In this document: piece by piece, positions 1 through 6,325 of the stretch
Layout of the letters: every line of letters starts with the position of its first letter
How positions within the stretch are numbered: position 1 is the first letter of the stretch
Assembly (NCBI GenBank): GCA_047627515.1
Contig: JBLHTU010000127.1
Span: forward strand, 1 to 11,101
DNA length: 11,101 bases
Origin: JAYPLE01 sp047627515
Lineage (GTDB): Bacteria > Bacteroidota > Bacteroidia > Cytophagales > Cyclobacteriaceae
Direction: 5' to 3'
The notes under the pieces: model-generated
What the model was told of the DNA's origin: nothing
Seen by the model: the letters and a program-made list of their open reading frames with translations, nothing else
Databases searched by the model: none
Position numbers and translations under genes: made by a program

Positions 1-1
1 G

Positions 2-709
2 ACGACTAATCCAGGCGAAGTTGCATTACAAACGCTAGAAAATTTTCTGAACTATCAAACACTGACTCTTAAGCTGAACCCGATCTCATCTAGCCGCCAC
101 AGTACTGGAGAGCTAGCCGTAATCGCCGGTCATCAAGATGGCTGTGCGACACTTTGCCCAGGCATAAATTTGTACAACCAGCTAAGTACTATTCGTCAAA
201 CCACTTTAGCTTCAAACTCTATCTGCGTAGGAGAGCAGCATTTGGATTTTAGTATCGAACGACTACTAATTGGCGTAAATGCTGATCTCAAACTAACAAA
301 TACTAGCAAAGGCTATTTATCCTACAGCTGGCTAATTGATGGTATAGCCTACCCGTCAAATGAAACGTCTTTCTCATTCAATAAACCAGGTACGGTTGAT
401 GTCGGAATAGTAGGAATGACCACAGAAGAAGCGGATACATTGATGCGATCAGATGCGGTTCGCATCTCCCTTTTAAAGCAGCAACCGATTATCTTTCCGA
501 ACCCCATCGAAAACCATCTATTTACACTAGACTACAAAGAGGCGATTGAACGAGTTGTCATCTCTGACCTCATCGGAAAACAGCTCTTAGCCATCGATGG
601 TGCTGATGCTCTGATCAAACTCCCTCAATCAATTACACCTGGCACCTATCTGCTCTCAATGGTTACTGTATCGGGTAAACGTCTGGCTCAACGCCTAATC
701 ATTCGGTAG
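2..709 (+). CDS. Secreted protein with T9SS C-terminal sorting domain (5' partial)
   Basis: The frame is open from the window edge to the TAG at 707-709, giving 235 visible residues; the true start lies upstream. Visible residues about 163-235 form a type A sorting domain of the type IX secretion system: it opens with IIFPNPIENHL, has a central VVISDLIGKQLL strand, and ends with a GTYLL strand, a GKRLAQ turn and the terminal LIIR. Such domains direct outer-membrane passage by the T9SS and are then removed, leaving the protein released or attached to surface lipopolysaccharide. Residues about 81-141, around YSWLIDG, resemble a PKD/Ig-like beta domain. The earlier part has paired cysteines (DGCATLCPG) typical of exported proteins, but I cannot name its catalytic or binding domain; the end of a secreted protease is a guess only. 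The gene converges with the M20 peptidase, with one base between stops and no room for a separate terminator. Confidence 0.85.
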   Translation, partial: TTNPGEVALQTLENFLNYQTLTLKLNPISSSRHSTGELAVIAGHQDGCATLCPGINLYNQLSTIRQTTLASNSICVGEQHLDFSIERLLIGVNADLKLTNTSKGYLSYSWLIDGIAYPSNETSFSFNKPGTVDVGIVGMTTEEADTLMRSDAVRISLLKQQPIIFPNPIENHLFTLDYKEAIERVVISDLIGKQLLAIDGADALIKLPQSITPGTYLLSMVTVSGKRLAQRLIIR

Positions 710-710
710 A

Positions 711-2222
711 CTACATAGTCATTAATGCTCCCATGAGCTGAATAGCGTACCACAGGTTCGCTACTCTGATATTTTCATCGGCTGCATGCTGATTATTGTC
801 GTGATTGGCCACAGGCACAATGATCGCGGGCTTTTGGAGTACGTCGGTAAAGAGATATAGGGGTAAAGACCCACCTAATGATGGCAATAGAATTAACTCT
901 TCCCCAACCACGTCTTTAGTTCGCTTGATGACCTGCTGAGCAAACGGGTCAGACATCGATGTCCTTGATGCTGGATAGCCGCTTCCTCGAGTTACTTTGG
1001 CGATCTTTGAGTACTTCATTCTAGTCTCCTGATCAGGATCTTCTCTTACAATATAATACCCCTGCTTAGCGATATGGTCTTCTACCAAATCTTGCATTTT
1101 GACAGGGTCACATCCTTTGACTAGCCGAATACCTAAAGACGCAGTAGCTTCTGCCGGAATGACATTTCGAGCCAACTGCCCTACATTTCCTGTGCTAAAG
1201 CCTTTTAGCGTAAGCGAAGGATAGAGCAATCGCTCATACAAACTCTCATTCCCCTCTGTGTCTGCCAAGCCGAGCTCCTTTTTCAGAGCGACATCGATAT
1301 CAGGCATATTGGCCAATGCTTCAATTTCAGAACTGGTCAATGGAGCTACATCATCATAGAACCCATCGATGATCACATTGCCATTATCATCCTTCATTGA
1401 TCCTACTAATTTTGCTAGTTGCTGTCCAGGTACAGGGGCCCAGTTTCCATAGTGTCCACTATGCAGGGGCCTGTTTGATCCATATGTAGTCACTTCCATC
1501 CCTGTGACACCGCGAACTCCAAAAACCAACTGTGGTGTTCTTGACTGATGGACGGGGCCGTCACAGAACATCCATAAATCAATCTGATCGACCAACTCTT
1601 CATGATCCTCGAGGTATCTTCGCAATTGGGCCGATCCAGCCTCTTCTTGTCCTTCAAAAAAGAACACCAAATTAGAAGTAGTTTTTAGCTTATTGCTTCT
1701 AATCGCATCTAGAGCTGTCAGTATGCCAATAATAGGCGCTTTGTCATCCCCTGCAGACCGGGCGTATATCCTGTGCTCCAGTTCAATTTTGACGCCTTCA
1801 ATGGGCCAAGGCTGACTCTCTCCGCCTTCACTGATCGCCTTGTCATAGTAAACTGGTTCCCATGGATCGTTAGTCCAACTAGACTTATCTACCGGCTGCC
1901 CATCGTAATGCACGTAGAAAGCCAATGTACGTTTTGCATCTTTGGCAGGCAGGTAACCGTAGACAATTGGAGGGGTACCGACCATCCGCAAGAGTTTTGT
2001 CTCCACACCCCTTTCAGTCAGTTCCGACACAATCCAATCCGCATTTTTCTGGATATTCGGAAGATCAAAGGCTACATTAGGGATTGAGAGCAGAGATTTG
2101 AAATCTTTCAAAATCTCATATTGTTGCTCAGCAATATAATTATCAAATATTTTGGTGCTTGGCTGTCCAAACAGCAAAGAAGGCACTCCCCAAAGGCAAA
2201 TAATCTGAATCCAGCGCATCAT
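711..2222 (-). CDS. Exported M20-family metallopeptidase (dipeptidase-like)
   Basis: A 503-residue zinc peptidase of the M20 family, predicted to cleave dipeptides or acylated amino acids outside the cytoplasm. Residues 1-19 form a signal peptide (MMRW then a hydrophobic run ending LLFG before Q20). Metal and catalytic residues are in order: VHYDGQP with H105 and D107, AGDDKA with D159/D160, GQEEAGS with E193/E194, FCDGP with D221, and NQHAADE with H479 near the end. RPLHSGHYG at about 251-259 marks the dimerisation lid domain, whose histidine helps bind substrate in the family. The frame stays open 42 codons further upstream to 2348, but that part is not protein-like and overlaps the divergent methyltransferase, so I start at the first of two consecutive ATGs, where the signal peptide begins. 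No Shine-Dalgarno is seen. TATCTTTC upstream is a five-of-six match to TAnnTTTG. The exact substrate cannot be read from the sequence. Confidence 0.93.
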   Translation of the reverse strand: MMRWIQIICLWGVPSLLFGQPSTKIFDNYIAEQQYEILKDFKSLLSIPNVAFDLPNIQKNADWIVSELTERGVETKLLRMVGTPPIVYGYLPAKDAKRTLAFYVHYDGQPVDKSSWTNDPWEPVYYDKAISEGGESQPWPIEGVKIELEHRIYARSAGDDKAPIIGILTALDAIRSNKLKTTSNLVFFFEGQEEAGSAQLRRYLEDHEELVDQIDLWMFCDGPVHQSRTPQLVFGVRGVTGMEVTTYGSNRPLHSGHYGNWAPVPGQQLAKLVGSMKDDNGNVIIDGFYDDVAPLTSSEIEALANMPDIDVALKKELGLADTEGNESLYERLLYPSLTLKGFSTGNVGQLARNVIPAEATASLGIRLVKGCDPVKMQDLVEDHIAKQGYYIVREDPDQETRMKYSKIAKVTRGSGYPASRTSMSDPFAQQVIKRTKDVVGEELILLPSLGGSLPLYLFTDVLQKPAIIVPVANHDNNQHAADENIRVANLWYAIQLMGALMTM

Positions 2223-2288
2223 AGCTTTTAATTTTGAAAGATATAACAAAGGAGCTTTTGATACATTACGCGCAAGCTGTAAAACGTT

Positions 2289-2296
2289 TAGCTTTG
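2289..2296 (+). promoter_or_regulatory. Bacteroidota -7 promoter element before the RNA methyltransferase gene
   Basis: TAGCTTTG matches the Bacteroidota housekeeping -7 consensus TAnnTTTG exactly and ends 25 bases before the TTG start at 2322. The -33 element is weak: TTAC lies at the expected 19-base spacing, and a better TTTG (2257-2260) is about 28 bases away. The element sits in the 99-base gap between two divergent genes. Confidence 0.5.
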
Positions 2297-2321
2297 CAAA
2301 ACACTTCAAACTAATCTCCAG

Positions 2322-3461
2322 TTGAAAATACATATCAAAACAATGCATGGTCTCGAGGAAGTATTGGCTCAGGAAGTAGAAGACCTAGGTGGCACTAATA
2401 TAGAGATCAAAAAAAGAGCGCTTAATTGTGAAGGAGATCTTGCGTTCATCTACCGAGCAAATCTTTGCCTACGGACAGCTCTGAAGGTCATGATTCCAGT
2501 GTACTCCTTCAAGGCAAAAAACGAGAAAGAACTTTACGACCAAGTCATGAAACACGATTGGTCACTCTATCTTGGTGAGCATGACAACATGTCGATTGAT
2601 CATACAATCAACTCAGAGTACTTTACGCATAGCCAATATGCATCGCTCAAAGTAAAAGATGCGATGGTGGACCAATTCAGAAATAAAACTGGCTACAGGC
2701 CGACCATCGATGTGAAATATCCTGATGTCAAGTTTGACGTCTATGCGTATAATGAACTATTTACCATATCACTTGACAGCTCGGGGGAACCACTTAACAG
2801 AAGAGGCTACCGTGATCAAGGTCACCGAGCCCCACTCAATGAGGTACTGGCTGCTGGTATGTTAAAACTCTCTGGGTGGACACCAGACAGACCGCTTTTA
2901 GATCCTATGTGTGGCACAGGTACTATTTTAGTTGAGGCTGCGATGATTGCCGCAAATATCCCTGTACAAACCTTAAGAAAAGAGTTCGGTTTTAAGCGAT
3001 GGAGAAATTTCCAGCCGATGCTTTGGAGTCGCGTCCAGTCCGAGGCCAGTGCCAAAATAAAAACAGCAGACTTCAAAATTCAAGGAGGCGATACTGACGC
3101 TAAGGCGGTTAGAATGGTAAATCAATCTTTGAAGTTGCTGCGAATGAATCGAAAAGTAACAGTCACGCAGGTAGACTTTCTAAAAGCAACCCCAAGGTAT
3201 TATCGCGGTGTCATTGTGACCAACCCTCCATATGGTGAGCGACTTGAAAAAGATGACATCAATGCTTTTTACAAAGAAATAAGTGATGTCCTCAAAGAAA
3301 AATACACAGGATATGATGCGTGGTTTCTGTCTTCCAATAAAGAAGCTTTGACACACCTCAAATTGAGCCCATCCAAGAAAATAAAACTCTTTAATGGTAA
3401 GCTCGATTGTAGCTTTGAGAAATATGAGTTGTATGAAGGCTCGCAGGAAGAGAAAGAGTAA
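2322..3461 (+). CDS. THUMP-domain RNA guanine-N2 methyltransferase (RlmL N-half/YpsC-like)
   Basis: A 379-residue cytoplasmic RNA methyltransferase. The N-terminal segment (KTMHGLEEVLAQEVEDLGG) is the usual opening of the RlmL/YpsC group; a THUMP RNA-binding domain covers roughly residues 50-150. A Rossmann methyltransferase domain follows, with SAM-binding DPMCGTGT at 194-201 and the N2-guanine type catalytic motif NPPYGERL at 301-308. The length equals the N-terminal half of the E. coli fusion RlmL, which makes m2G2445 in 23S rRNA; that 23S rRNA is the target here is family inference. The start is TTG at 2322. The next ATG (2343) would remove six family-typical residues (KIHIKT), so TTG is preferred. 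There is no Shine-Dalgarno, but a consensus -7 element lies 25 bases upstream. It is a single-gene unit, divergent from the M20 peptidase and convergent with hemH. Confidence 0.93.
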   Translation: MKIHIKTMHGLEEVLAQEVEDLGGTNIEIKKRALNCEGDLAFIYRANLCLRTALKVMIPVYSFKAKNEKELYDQVMKHDWSLYLGEHDNMSIDHTINSEYFTHSQYASLKVKDAMVDQFRNKTGYRPTIDVKYPDVKFDVYAYNELFTISLDSSGEPLNRRGYRDQGHRAPLNEVLAAGMLKLSGWTPDRPLLDPMCGTGTILVEAAMIAANIPVQTLRKEFGFKRWRNFQPMLWSRVQSEASAKIKTADFKIQGGDTDAKAVRMVNQSLKLLRMNRKVTVTQVDFLKATPRYYRGVIVTNPPYGERLEKDDINAFYKEISDVLKEKYTGYDAWFLSSNKEALTHLKLSPSKKIKLFNGKLDCSFEKYELYEGSQEEKE

Positions 3462-3491
3462 ACGTCAGAAATCTATCCTGGGCCTAGAATC

Positions 3492-3518
3492 GGGCTAGTG
3501 GTGCTTTTTTACTAGCCC
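3492..3518. terminator. Inverted repeat at the convergent 3' ends of the methyltransferase gene and hemH
   Basis: GGGCTAGT at 3492-3499 and ACTAGCCC at 3511-3518 are perfect 8-base complements with an 11-base loop ending in six T. The stem includes the hemH stop codon (3495-3497) and lies 30 bases past the methyltransferase stop. Neither strand has a U-run right after the stem, so it is not a textbook intrinsic terminator; it may act as a two-way terminator or protect mRNA ends. Confidence 0.35.
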
Positions 3519-4511
3519 TTCCAAACAATCCACCCAAGTAGGCTCGACATTCAGACTAGGTACAAGGTCCCATTGCTCACCACCTGACTCCATAAACGCT
3601 TCCTTGTACTCTTCGCCCACTTCAATGGTGGTCTCTAAACAATCAGACACAAAAGCTGGTGAAAATGCCAGCACTTTCTTTTTGCCTCCTTTTACAAGTT
3701 CGTGCAGGACGATGTCTGTGTACGGTTTGATCCATGGATCTCTGCCCAATCGGGATTGAAAAGATACTGTATACTTTTCCTCAGGAATCCCTAGCTTTTC
3801 AGCAACTAGTCGAGTCGTCTGGAAACATTGAGCACGGTAGCAGAACCGATTACGATCATGAAACTTATCGCAACAGCTACCCAGTTGACACTGTTTGCCT
3901 ACGGAGCCTTTCCTGATTTGCCGTTCAGGTAGACCATGATAACTAAAGATAAAATGGTCATAATCAGTTTTATCCATCAGACGCTGACCTTGTAGAGCTA
4001 CTGTCTCAACAAATAACTCATCCTCGAGAAACTGTGAAGTAAAAGTGATCGACGGAATAATTTGCCACTTCATCGTGATCTCCATCACCTTGTCAATTAC
4101 TGATCCTGTTGTGGCAGATGCATATTGAGGAAACAAAGGAATCACATGGATAGAAGGACAATTTCCGTTCTTGAGCCTTGTCAAAGCCTCATCAATAGAT
4201 GGGGATTGATACCTCATCGCATACTCTACTTGATAATCCTCGCCGAGTCTTTCCGAAAGCAATTGCGTTAAGTCATCTGTGTAGTATCTCAGAGGTGAGC
4301 CCCTTTCGGTAAATAGTTTTCGATATTCTTTGGCAGACTTTGGTCCACGAAATGGTGCAATAATGCCATTTACTAGTATCCAACGTGCGATAGCGGGCAC
4401 ATCCACTACTCGCTTGTCCATCAGAAACTCTCGAAGATATTTTCTTACATCAGAAGTAGCTGTGCTCTCTGGAGTTCCCAAATTCACAAGTAAGATTCCT
4501 TTTTTTGCCAT
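3495..4511 (-). CDS. hemH: Ferrochelatase (protoheme ferro-lyase)
   Basis: A 338-residue ferrochelatase, the enzyme that inserts Fe2+ into protoporphyrin IX to make protoheme. The opening KKGILLVNLGTPESTATSDV is a family hallmark. The catalytic histidine is H192 in SYHGLPERQ; SFQSRLGRDPWIKPYT covers 250-265; and SDCLETTIEV at 289-298 holds the active-site glutamate (E293). Between H192 and the SFQS motif, five cysteines (208, 213, 214, 224, 229) lie within 22 residues. Some bacterial ferrochelatases bind a [2Fe-2S] cluster through cysteines, so an iron-sulfur site is possible here, but I infer that from the cysteine count and spacing only. The ATG follows the stop of the upstream VTT membrane protein gene by 4 bases, so the two are almost certainly co-transcribed and translationally coupled. 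The 3' end overlaps an inverted repeat. Confidence 0.98.
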   Translation of the reverse strand: MAKKGILLVNLGTPESTATSDVRKYLREFLMDKRVVDVPAIARWILVNGIIAPFRGPKSAKEYRKLFTERGSPLRYYTDDLTQLLSERLGEDYQVEYAMRYQSPSIDEALTRLKNGNCPSIHVIPLFPQYASATTGSVIDKVMEITMKWQIIPSITFTSQFLEDELFVETVALQGQRLMDKTDYDHFIFSYHGLPERQIRKGSVGKQCQLGSCCDKFHDRNRFCYRAQCFQTTRLVAEKLGIPEEKYTVSFQSRLGRDPWIKPYTDIVLHELVKGGKKKVLAFSPAFVSDCLETTIEVGEEYKEAFMESGGEQWDLVPSLNVEPTWVDCLEGLVKKHH

Positions 4512-4515
4512 GGTG

Positions 4516-5109
4516 TTAGTTCAGTACGTTTGCTTCCCAGATAATCATCGAGTAGACGACAAATCGTCCAAACCGAGTCAATGCAATCCAGAAAAATTTC
4601 CGAATCGGATATTTTACTGCACCCACCAACATACAGATTCCTGAAAAAGGTAGCGGAGTAATCGCTGCTACTAAAATTAAAAAGCCCCCATAATTGTTAA
4701 ATAATTCTTCGTATTTGCCGAGATAGTTTCGTCGAACCATCCGGTAGATAACAGTTCTATTCAGAAAGGAGCCAATAAAGTAGCCAATCACACCTGCTAG
4801 ATAGGACATCGTAGCCAGCGCTGCGACGTTTTGGACATATAGCCAAAGCAGCTCATGGCGCAAGGCCCAAAACATAAAAAACTCAGGAGGAATGATGCCA
4901 AAAACGACCTCTGAGACCAAAAAAATTGAGTAAATGGCCACTGTATTTTCATACAACGGACCCAATAATATCTCCAGATCGAAGTTCATGTACTTCTTAG
5001 CTAGAAAATACCCAGTCACCAATATGGCTAACCAAACGAACCCTCGAAGGAGGTTCGTCATAAGAAACCGGGTCTTTCCGGTCTTTGCTGGTGGGTTAGG
5101 GCTACTCAT
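4516..5109 (-). CDS. VTT/DedA-like (YqaA-type) integral membrane protein
   Basis: A 197-residue inner-membrane protein with hydrophobic segments at about 20-37, 52-80, 95-116, 139-165 and 171-190. SEVVFGIIPPEFFMFWA at about 66-82 and ITPLPFSG at about 150-157, followed by GAVKYP and a terminal FGRF, resemble the conserved acid/proline and PLP motifs of VTT-domain proteins (DedA, YqaA, SNARE-associated). Members of this superfamily are linked to lipid scrambling or undecaprenyl-phosphate recycling, but the substrate here is unknown. Residues 1-15 are polar and rich in proline and lysine, suggesting a cytoplasmic N-terminus. The gene lies 77 bases after the unknown gene at 5187-5834 and 4 bases before hemH. 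Directly upstream of its ATG are two interleaved inverted repeats and a near-match (TA, one base, TTTG) to the -7 element. Confidence 0.85.
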   Translation of the reverse strand: MSSPNPPAKTGKTRFLMTNLLRGFVWLAILVTGYFLAKKYMNFDLEILLGPLYENTVAIYSIFLVSEVVFGIIPPEFFMFWALRHELLWLYVQNVAALATMSYLAGVIGYFIGSFLNRTVIYRMVRRNYLGKYEELFNNYGGFLILVAAITPLPFSGICMLVGAVKYPIRKFFWIALTRFGRFVVYSMIIWEANVLN

Positions 5110-5118
5110 CTACAGGTC

Positions 5119-5162
5119 AAACTATTCTAAATTCTAACTACTGAATAGTTTCGAATGTTAGA
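5119..5162. repeat. Two interleaved inverted repeats and a 7-base tandem repeat before the VTT gene
   Basis: AAACTATTC at 5119-5127 pairs with GAATAGTTT at 5143-5151 (9 of 9, 15-base loop). TCTAAC at 5133-5138, inside that loop, pairs with GTTAGA at 5157-5162 outside it, so the arms interleave as in an H-type pseudoknot. ATTCTAA is tandemly repeated at 5124-5137. On the minus strand the structure ends 9 bases before the VTT ATG. It could affect translation of VTT-hemH or be an operator; at this AT content chance cannot be excluded. Confidence 0.4.
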
Positions 5163-5186
5163 GATTATTAAGGGGCAAAAATATAA

Positions 5187-5834
5187 CTATCCCTTCTGAG
5201 TGGATGTAGATGTAGTTGCTTTTTTTATGGGCTCTGGTTTCTTCCGATAGATTATTTCCCAATAGGGCTCTGCAAGCTCAGTATACCTACCATGAAATTC
5301 AGTCAACATGATTTTCACAGCATAATTAAGTCTATTAATAGCGTCCCTTCGGTAGTCCTGCTTATTCTGAGGATGATAAATGAAAAACTTGATGATCGGA
5401 AAAGTCTGTTTCCTAAATTCGCCCAACCCTTTGGTAACAATGCCATCTGTGACATTCCCCTCCAATAACACTATGGTTTCGTTGCAATATCCGGCGAGTC
5501 CCGCCAAAAGGGATCGATAGATATAATGCACGTCATTGGTCGTTTCGCTGAAAGCCGCTAATCTTTCTTCGCAGTAAGCTTTCAGAATTCTAAGACCCGG
5601 AAGGCTTTGAGATGCGTTCTTGAAAACATCTGGCTGCCATAAGATCTCTCTGAAAGTGAAGATCTCAGGGAGCATTTCTACGTCGTAGGTGTCATCCGAT
5701 TTCAAGGACATGAGTAACTCCTGAGAAATATCCTCTATGGTTAAGCCACCTGCGTGGAGCGAATAGCTCCAATCCTTCTCTTCTTGCTCGATAAGCTCAA
5801 TGAAATTCCAAATTTCGCTTTGACTGATTTTCAT
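5187..5834 (-). CDS. Conserved-looking soluble protein of unknown function
   Basis: A 215-residue protein I do not recognise. It has no signal peptide or membrane segment and looks mostly helical: the opening MKISQSEIWNFIELIEQEEK, the middle LRILKAYCEERLAAF, and SLLAGLAGYCNETIVLLEG (about 109-127) all suit amphipathic or buried helices. The last 20 residues are basic, then low complexity rich in threonine and serine (ATTSTSTQKG), probably a disordered tail. No catalytic or nucleic-acid-binding motif is visible. The ATG at 5834 is the only well-placed start, and the composition matches its neighbours. It is the first gene of the leftward group followed by the VTT protein and hemH, but the 77-base gap with inverted repeats means co-transcription is not certain. 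A five-of-six -7 match (TAGTTTTA, 5842-5849) lies 7 bases before the ATG. Confidence 0.8.
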   Translation of the reverse strand: MKISQSEIWNFIELIEQEEKDWSYSLHAGGLTIEDISQELLMSLKSDDTYDVEMLPEIFTFREILWQPDVFKNASQSLPGLRILKAYCEERLAAFSETTNDVHYIYRSLLAGLAGYCNETIVLLEGNVTDGIVTKGLGEFRKQTFPIIKFFIYHPQNKQDYRRDAINRLNYAVKIMLTEFHGRYTELAEPYWEIIYRKKPEPIKKATTSTSTQKG

Positions 5835-5892
5835 GCGACTATAAAACTACACAAGTGCCTGCCAATCATTCATTTTTCAACTTTAAATTCGA

Positions 5893-5917
5893 GATCAAAA
5901 GAGCATTTTGATCAAAA
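5893..5917. promoter_or_regulatory. Palindromic array GATCAAAA/TTTTGATC (operator-like)
   Basis: GATCAAAA (5893-5900), five bases GAGCA, then TTTTGATC (5906-5913) form a perfect 8-base inverted repeat. The right arm continues into AAAA, so TTTTGATCAAAA (5906-5917) is itself a perfect 12-base palindrome. The GATCAAAA half-site therefore occurs three times in 25 bases. It lies between divergently oriented reading frames, 10 bases before the ATG at 5928 and 58 bases before the start of the unknown gene (5834). A dimeric regulator site is the natural reading; as RNA the arms give two exclusive hairpins. No known regulator is claimed. Confidence 0.45.
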
Positions 5918-5927
5918 GGTGCCTGAT

Positions 5928-6101
5928 ATGCTCCGCAAATTCATTTTTTCAAAAAGATCTGTTAACCCAAAAGGCCTTAATAAATTGGTACGCTTGCATA
6001 CTATTATGCAGCGAAAAAAGGCGTCTTACTATCTCAATGGAGAAAAAGACATCCCCCTCTCTGATATTCCTACTGCGCAAGCGCCACAGTTTACTAGCTA
6101 G
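5928..6101 (+). CDS. Possible small basic protein, 57 residues
   Basis: An ATG-initiated frame of 57 codons ending in TAG. The product opens with a basic stretch (MLRKFIFSKRSVNPKGLNK), continues through MQRKKASYYLNGEKD and ends polar (IPTAQAPQFTS). It has no membrane segment and no motif I recognise. Amino-acid balance (Gly, Asp, Pro and aromatic residues present) is better than in the overlapping frame at 5908-6168, which is rich in Leu, Arg and Lys with scattered Cys. The frame stays open upstream into the divergent gene, so the start rests on the ATG being the first clear one; GTG at 5919 is an alternative. A five-of-six -7 element (TAAATTCG, 5884-5891) and a palindromic array lie just upstream. 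Homologues in related genomes would be needed to raise confidence. Confidence 0.42.
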   Translation: MLRKFIFSKRSVNPKGLNKLVRLHTIMQRKKASYYLNGEKDIPLSDIPTAQAPQFTS

Positions 6102-6325
6102 ACTAGCGACAAAAATACCCCAAAAGGACGAAAATAAGGCAAGGAAGATATCCCTTCAAACAGTCTGAATACTGACTTAAAATGCATTTCCGTACCGGAA
6201 AAAATCTAGACCAGATCCCTTAATGACTTCGATCAGCCGTCTTTTATTTCTAATAACGGAATCTTCTCCATCAGATTGACTGATTAACTGTACTGTTTTC
6301 TATTTTTACTTTTGATAGCACGCTG
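6102..6325. other. Intergenic region before recJ
   Basis: This AT-rich 224-base stretch contains a short hairpin (TTTCCG 6187-6192, loop TAC, CGGAAA 6196-6201) without a U-tract on either strand, and the recJ -7 element at 6307-6314. The minus strand is open for 40 codons between stops (6177-6299) and reads somewhat protein-like, but has no ATG, GTG or TTG start, so I do not call a gene. No tRNA or riboswitch fold is evident. Confidence 0.5.
6307..6314 (+). promoter_or_regulatory. Bacteroidota -7 promoter element of recJ
   Basis: TACTTTTG is an exact match to TAnnTTTG and ends 11 bases before the recJ ATG at 6326. The -33 position at 19-base spacing is a weak TTAA; a TTG occurs 28 bases upstream. 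If used, transcription would start only a few bases before the ATG, giving a very short leader. Confidence 0.5.

Noticed and set aside
170..172. TTG at 170 as the start of the T9SS-sorted protein
   Set aside because: The frame is open and protein-like from position 2, so this TTG is an internal leucine codon and the true start is outside the window.
2223..2348. Open frame extending the M20 peptidase 42 codons upstream
   Set aside because: It overlaps the divergent methyltransferase start, is not protein-like, and would bury the signal peptide that begins at the double ATG (2217-2222).
5908..6168. 86-codon plus-strand frame overlapping the 57-residue candidate
   Set aside because: Composition is rich in Leu, Lys and Arg with scattered Cys, lacks glycine and looks like a frame-shifted shadow; the other frame is better balanced.
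6187..6201. Hairpin TTTCCG-TAC-CGGAAA as a terminator
   Set aside because: Followed by A rather than T on the plus strand and by no T-run on the minus strand; the stem is only six pairs with a three-base loop.
6177..6299. Minus-strand 40-codon open stretch that reads somewhat protein-like
   Set aside because: No usable start codon, stops on both sides, and the length is expected by chance; no homologous family recognised.
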